NCBI GenBank assembly: GCA_946965045.2
Contig: OX337228.1
Span: 6,076,001-6,140,000 of the forward strand
From: Epithemia pelagica
Lineage: Eukaryota > Bacillariophyta > Bacillariophyceae > Surirellales > Surirellaceae
DNA length: 64,000 nucleotides
Direction: 5' to 3'
Every line of letters begins with the position of its first letter. The first letter of the stretch is position 1. The notes below the pieces were generated by a model that had not been told where the DNA came from, did no database searches, and worked only from the letters and a program-made list of their open reading frames with translations. Positions 60,691 to 64,000 of this stretch are shown one piece after another. The position numbers and the translations under genes are program-made.

Positions 60691-63600
60691 TTAGTCTATA
60701 CTTTCGCGGAATTCATGAATGCTCTGCTGTGTGGTAGTCAGTAGACGTTTGAAGAAGGACTGGTTTCCCAAAACGTTTTGAACCGCCTTGGCAATGTCTT
60801 GCGCTTGCCGACCAATCGAAACGGGCATGGAACCGAGTTCCTGGCCCAGACTCGTCATCGTCGAGGAGGACTTTTTCAGTCGGTCGTCACCCAAACAAAT
60901 GAGACCCGCGTCGTGGAGCATATCCATAACGACTTTAAAGTCTTGCTCTGACAGTGCATCGACAAGACCACCCTCCTCCAAACACGACAAGACAAAGCTT
61001 CGAAGCTTGGAGAAGGATGTACCTCGGACCTTGTTGCTGGAAAGGACAGTCAAGATACAGAGAACTGACTTGCCGTGATCCGGCAATCCCTTGATACGAT
61101 CCGAATACTCCTTGTTATGTTCCGTCAGTATCGGTGCTACATGTTTCATCAATACCAGGTACCCCGACGTAACAGATGTCAAGTCCTTGGGGGACAAGGA
61201 ATCATAGGATCGATGGACGGCTGCCGAAGCTTGCGATATGGCCGCTCGTGCGTCGCCGCGATTCGAGTTTGCAACCTTTTTCGCCAGAAAATCAAGGGCC
61301 TTGGGTTCCATCAGGTTGGTACCCATGCGACCCTCCAAGAGGCTGGTCAGGTCGTCGTGATTGTAGGCACTAAAGGTCACAACGTCAATCTTCGGTCAAC
61401 AACCAACGACAGATAGAGAGAGAGGGTAAGCCCGGGGTTATGTTCGAGAAAGCAACACTTTCCAACACATGATTGCACCTTACCTTTCGCATCATTTGAA
61501 GACGCCCAAACTTCTCGTCGCCCGATGAATTTGATATTCCAATAAGTGCAAAAGGAATGCTATCGTCGTCTGCCAACTTAAGAAGTTCACTCAAGGTATT
61601 TTCTAGAGTTGACGAAGGCGGAGGGTCGTTCGAGCTGCTTAAGAGCATGTTCTCAATTTCATCGAGGATGAAAAGAACCATAACTCCTGTCTTTTTAAAA
61701 GACTGTCTGATGCCTCCCTTTATTCCAGCAGCATCTCGGATTTTCTCGTTAATATAGTCCATTGGATCCACAACGGATGAAAGGTGCCCAGCATTGATAT
61801 AACACTCCTTTGCCTGTCCCCCGTACTCCGCGATTGCTTGGTTACAACAGCAGCGAACCACAGTTGACTTGCCCACACCGGGATCTCCGCACACGTATAA
61901 GATTGGCGGCTTTTGGGGGTCGAGACCGTACCGACCGCGCTTGTCAAGGGCGTTCTTCAGGAAAGGTGTCACGCTGTTGATATTCTTCCGCAATTGTGAA
62001 GTTTCTTTTAATTTTGGACCGATAAGAGTGGCCCAGTCAATCGGCTTCGTAAGATCAAGGGACTTTAACGCTTGCTCTAAACGTGTTCTGTTGTCGAGCT
62101 GTACAATGGAGTGTGAAGCCGAGGAATCAACACTGACGACCGTGGATTGGGATGAATGGCTAGAAGATCCCACAGACTTCTTGATGTTGTTTTTCGACCC
62201 CTGTACTCCAGAATTCGAAGAGTCACTGAAAGGAAGTGGTGACACGCTTGATGTAGGCAAGTTGTGGACAATGCTAGAATCGACGACCACATTGGTTGCT
62301 GTCTCAGCTTGACGTGAGTCATCTACGACGGTTAGATGTGGATTCTGTTCATCTCCGTCCTCCACAACAACGTGAGCTTTCGGACTTGTATGGAGTAAAT
62401 GTATCTTCTCCGGTTTCGTTGCCTCGGATCCTTTCGTTGAGTCTTTCTCAGAGTCCAAATAGGCTTCCCTTAACACTTGGTCTTTGTCGTCAGGTGTGAC
62501 ACCGTGGTCTGCCAATCTTGGGATCTTTTTTTGTCTATTTTGCTCAACAGGAGTCATTTCTGAGGGCTCCACTTGGCGCTTCATACTTGACGGGGTATCG
62601 GAGGCGACCTTTTTGTTCGATCGTTGCCTTCTTGAAATTTGCGATGGTGTGATAAAGGTTTCTCTGTATTCACTTATTGCCTCCGTCAAGTACACTTCCA
62701 AGCTCAGACGTTCCTCGTGAGGAAGCACAGATTCATCAATCCAAGCCGGGAGGCCATATCGAGCAAGGTGCTTTGTAAGATCCTCGTCGCTGTTGAACCT
62801 TTCGGCACCAGAAGGGTCACACCACATGTCGAGCCCAGACACTAGTTTTTTCTTGTATCCCGCCTTTTTCAGCAAGGAAAGATACTGCGAAATACTTTTA
62901 ATCACCTTGTATGTGGGCAACGGCTCGGTCAGATCCGCAGAGCGAACAATGGCAAAGCGGACCCAAAGGTTAATGTTTTTCTTTTCTTCATCGTTCCATC
63001 CCCCAAAGTCATCCACAAAATTTTCGCAGAGGTACTTTCGAAATTCGTCTTCTGTACGGAACCAGTCTGTCCCGTGGATCGACTCGCCTAGATTTTTGGG
63101 ATTGGTTCCCGGGCGACAAAATAGATTCTTGGCAAACTGGAATCCACCCTTTTCAAAAATCTTTTTGACTTCTCGAAACTGGATGATCTTCGTGTCGGGT
63201 GTGAAGGACTCGCCGGTAAGGGACAAGGAATCGCTAGGACTCGTAGTGCCTTTGAAGGATTTACGGTGGGATCGGCTCGACTTGCTGGAATTCGAACGCG
63301 GCGTACGGGCTTGGCTGTATTTAGAATTTTGAGATCTCTTGCTGGACCTCGTCGAATGGGATGTCGTGGCCTGTAATAAGACGGACTGTGACGGTGAATC
63401 CACTTTGCGACGATGACTTTGCGTCTCGGTCGACGCTACCGCTGTACCTGCTCGATTGGACCGCGTCGTATGTGTCGAATCGGACTTCGTGGACTGTACC
63501 AAGTCGGATTGTGAAGCAGGTGAATTCATTTTGCGACGGTGACTTTGCGCCTCGTTCGATGTGGCTGTTGTACTAGCTTGTCGAGAAGATCTATTCGACT

Positions 63601-63976
63601 GGATGCTGTCCTTTTGTTGGGTTTCCAAAAGCTCCTCTTTGTTGCTGGTCTTGTCGGAATCCAGTTCCATTGCACTACTTTCAGGGCAGGTGATTTCCTT
63701 GTTGCTTGGGGAAAGAGTTCCCTGGCGTGTTTCCACTCCATCGTCTTGTTTCTGGGCCCCACACTCGGCCAATGACGGGTCATTAACCTTGGCTGGAGCA
63801 TTGGTGGGGTTTTCAATAGTGTCTACCGCATTGTCTGTACCGGGAGGGTCTTTCCTGGCATTCGCGGGTCGATTGGTTGAAACTTGCATCCTGTTTGCCT
63901 CATCATCTCCTGCTTGTCGTGGTTTCAGTGGGGTTTCCTCCTCTCCCAACCTTGTCTCGGTTGGTTCACACGGCAT
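60691..63976 (-). CDS. CDC6: CDC6/ORC1-type AAA+ replication initiator, possibly 5'-incomplete
   Basis: Exon 1 63976-61484, intron 61483-61390 (94 bases), exon 2 61389-60691; 1,063 residues. Walker A YVCGDPGVGKSTVV (about 693-706), Walker B MVLFILDEIENML (about 763-775), sensor 1 FALIGISNSS, then after the splice RKIDVVTFSAYNHDDL and sensor 2 region NRGDARAAISQASAAV. A winged-helix domain ends the protein (FSKLRSFVLSCLEEGGLV). CDC6/ORC1 load the MCM helicase at origins. The 660-residue N-terminal extension is Ser/Thr-rich, with a 42-residue tandem repeat and an unassigned globular region (about 265-450: DWFRTEDEFRKYL, WVRFAIVRSADLTEPLP, LDMWCDPSGAERFNSDEDL). The frame stays open upstream to the window edge, so the true start may lie outside. 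CDC6 versus ORC1 cannot be settled here. Confidence 0.8.
63355..63606 (-). repeat. 126-bp tandem duplication in the CDC6-like gene
   Basis: Two copies of a 42-codon unit centred on QSHRRK (TTTGCGA starts at 63404 and 63530 on the plus strand, 126 bases apart), with Ser/Thr/Arg-rich flanks. The copies have diverged, so it is not a very recent duplication. Confidence 0.7.
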
Positions 63977-64000
63977 GTCTTGAGCCGTCTCGCTCTCTTG

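Overview
The window is eukaryotic nuclear DNA, most likely from a diatom or close stramenopile relative. The gene density is high (29 gene models on both strands, usually 0.1-1 kb apart). Introns are short GT-AG introns of about 70-230 bases. Secreted proteins carry stramenopile-style P-[ST]-x-P repeats. There are helicase-associated-domain proteins, a bZIP factor of the stramenopile type, and signal peptides followed by Phe as in diatom plastid targeting. No species assignment is possible from the sequence alone. No tRNA, rRNA, CRISPR array or prokaryotic operon structure was seen. Intron positions were worked out by hand from splice consensus, reading frame and protein-family continuity, so they are inferences.

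Layout. 1-6.8 kb: a partial unknown gene at the left edge (-), a 65-residue Tyr/Asn/Ser/Gly-rich protein (-), a small signal-peptide protein (+), a membrane-anchored TPR-sulfotransferase ending in HDEL (-) and an ankyrin-repeat protein (-). 6.8-12.5 kb: a 5.7 kb non-LTR retrotransposon (endonuclease, reverse transcriptase, RNase H, zinc knuckle) with a perfect 12-bp target-site duplication. It sits one base upstream of the ankyrin start codon and ends in a 34-base T tract on its own coding strand. 13-26.7 kb: a low-complexity protein, an EED/ESC Polycomb WD40 protein, an Mpv17-ACT fusion, ribosome-biogenesis factor RRP12, a helicase-associated-domain/poly-Q protein and an unknown acidic protein.

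27-33 kb: a convergent pair of secreted alpha-carbonic-anhydrase-like genes. Both have lost the three zinc histidines. In the larger one (about 1,115 residues) the fold is split by a huge Pro/Ser/Thr repeat and Cys-rich insertion. 33.8-46 kb: a ubiquitin protease with a PCNA-binding motif, a frameshifted short-chain dehydrogenase, a 59-residue membrane protein, a PAPS transporter of the SLC35B2 type, NatC catalytic subunit NAA30, an OMS1-like methyltransferase and an HtrA/Deg protease. 48-64 kb: a bZIP factor, PP1 inhibitor-3, an aldehyde dehydrogenase, the PLP-synthase glutaminase PDX2, a TPR-DnaJ co-chaperone, PIG-H (GPI anchor synthesis) and a CDC6/ORC1-type replication AAA+ protein running to the right edge.

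Most genes are unrelated housekeeping neighbours. Functional links inside the window: the PAPS transporter can feed sulfate donor to lumenal sulfotransferases such as the HDEL protein; the two carbonic-anhydrase-like genes are paralogs; the USP with a PIP box and the CDC6-like protein both belong to the DNA replication field. The best candidates for novelty are the split, zinc-less carbonic-anhydrase pair, the retroelement with a sense-strand poly-T tail, and the Mpv17-ACT fusion.
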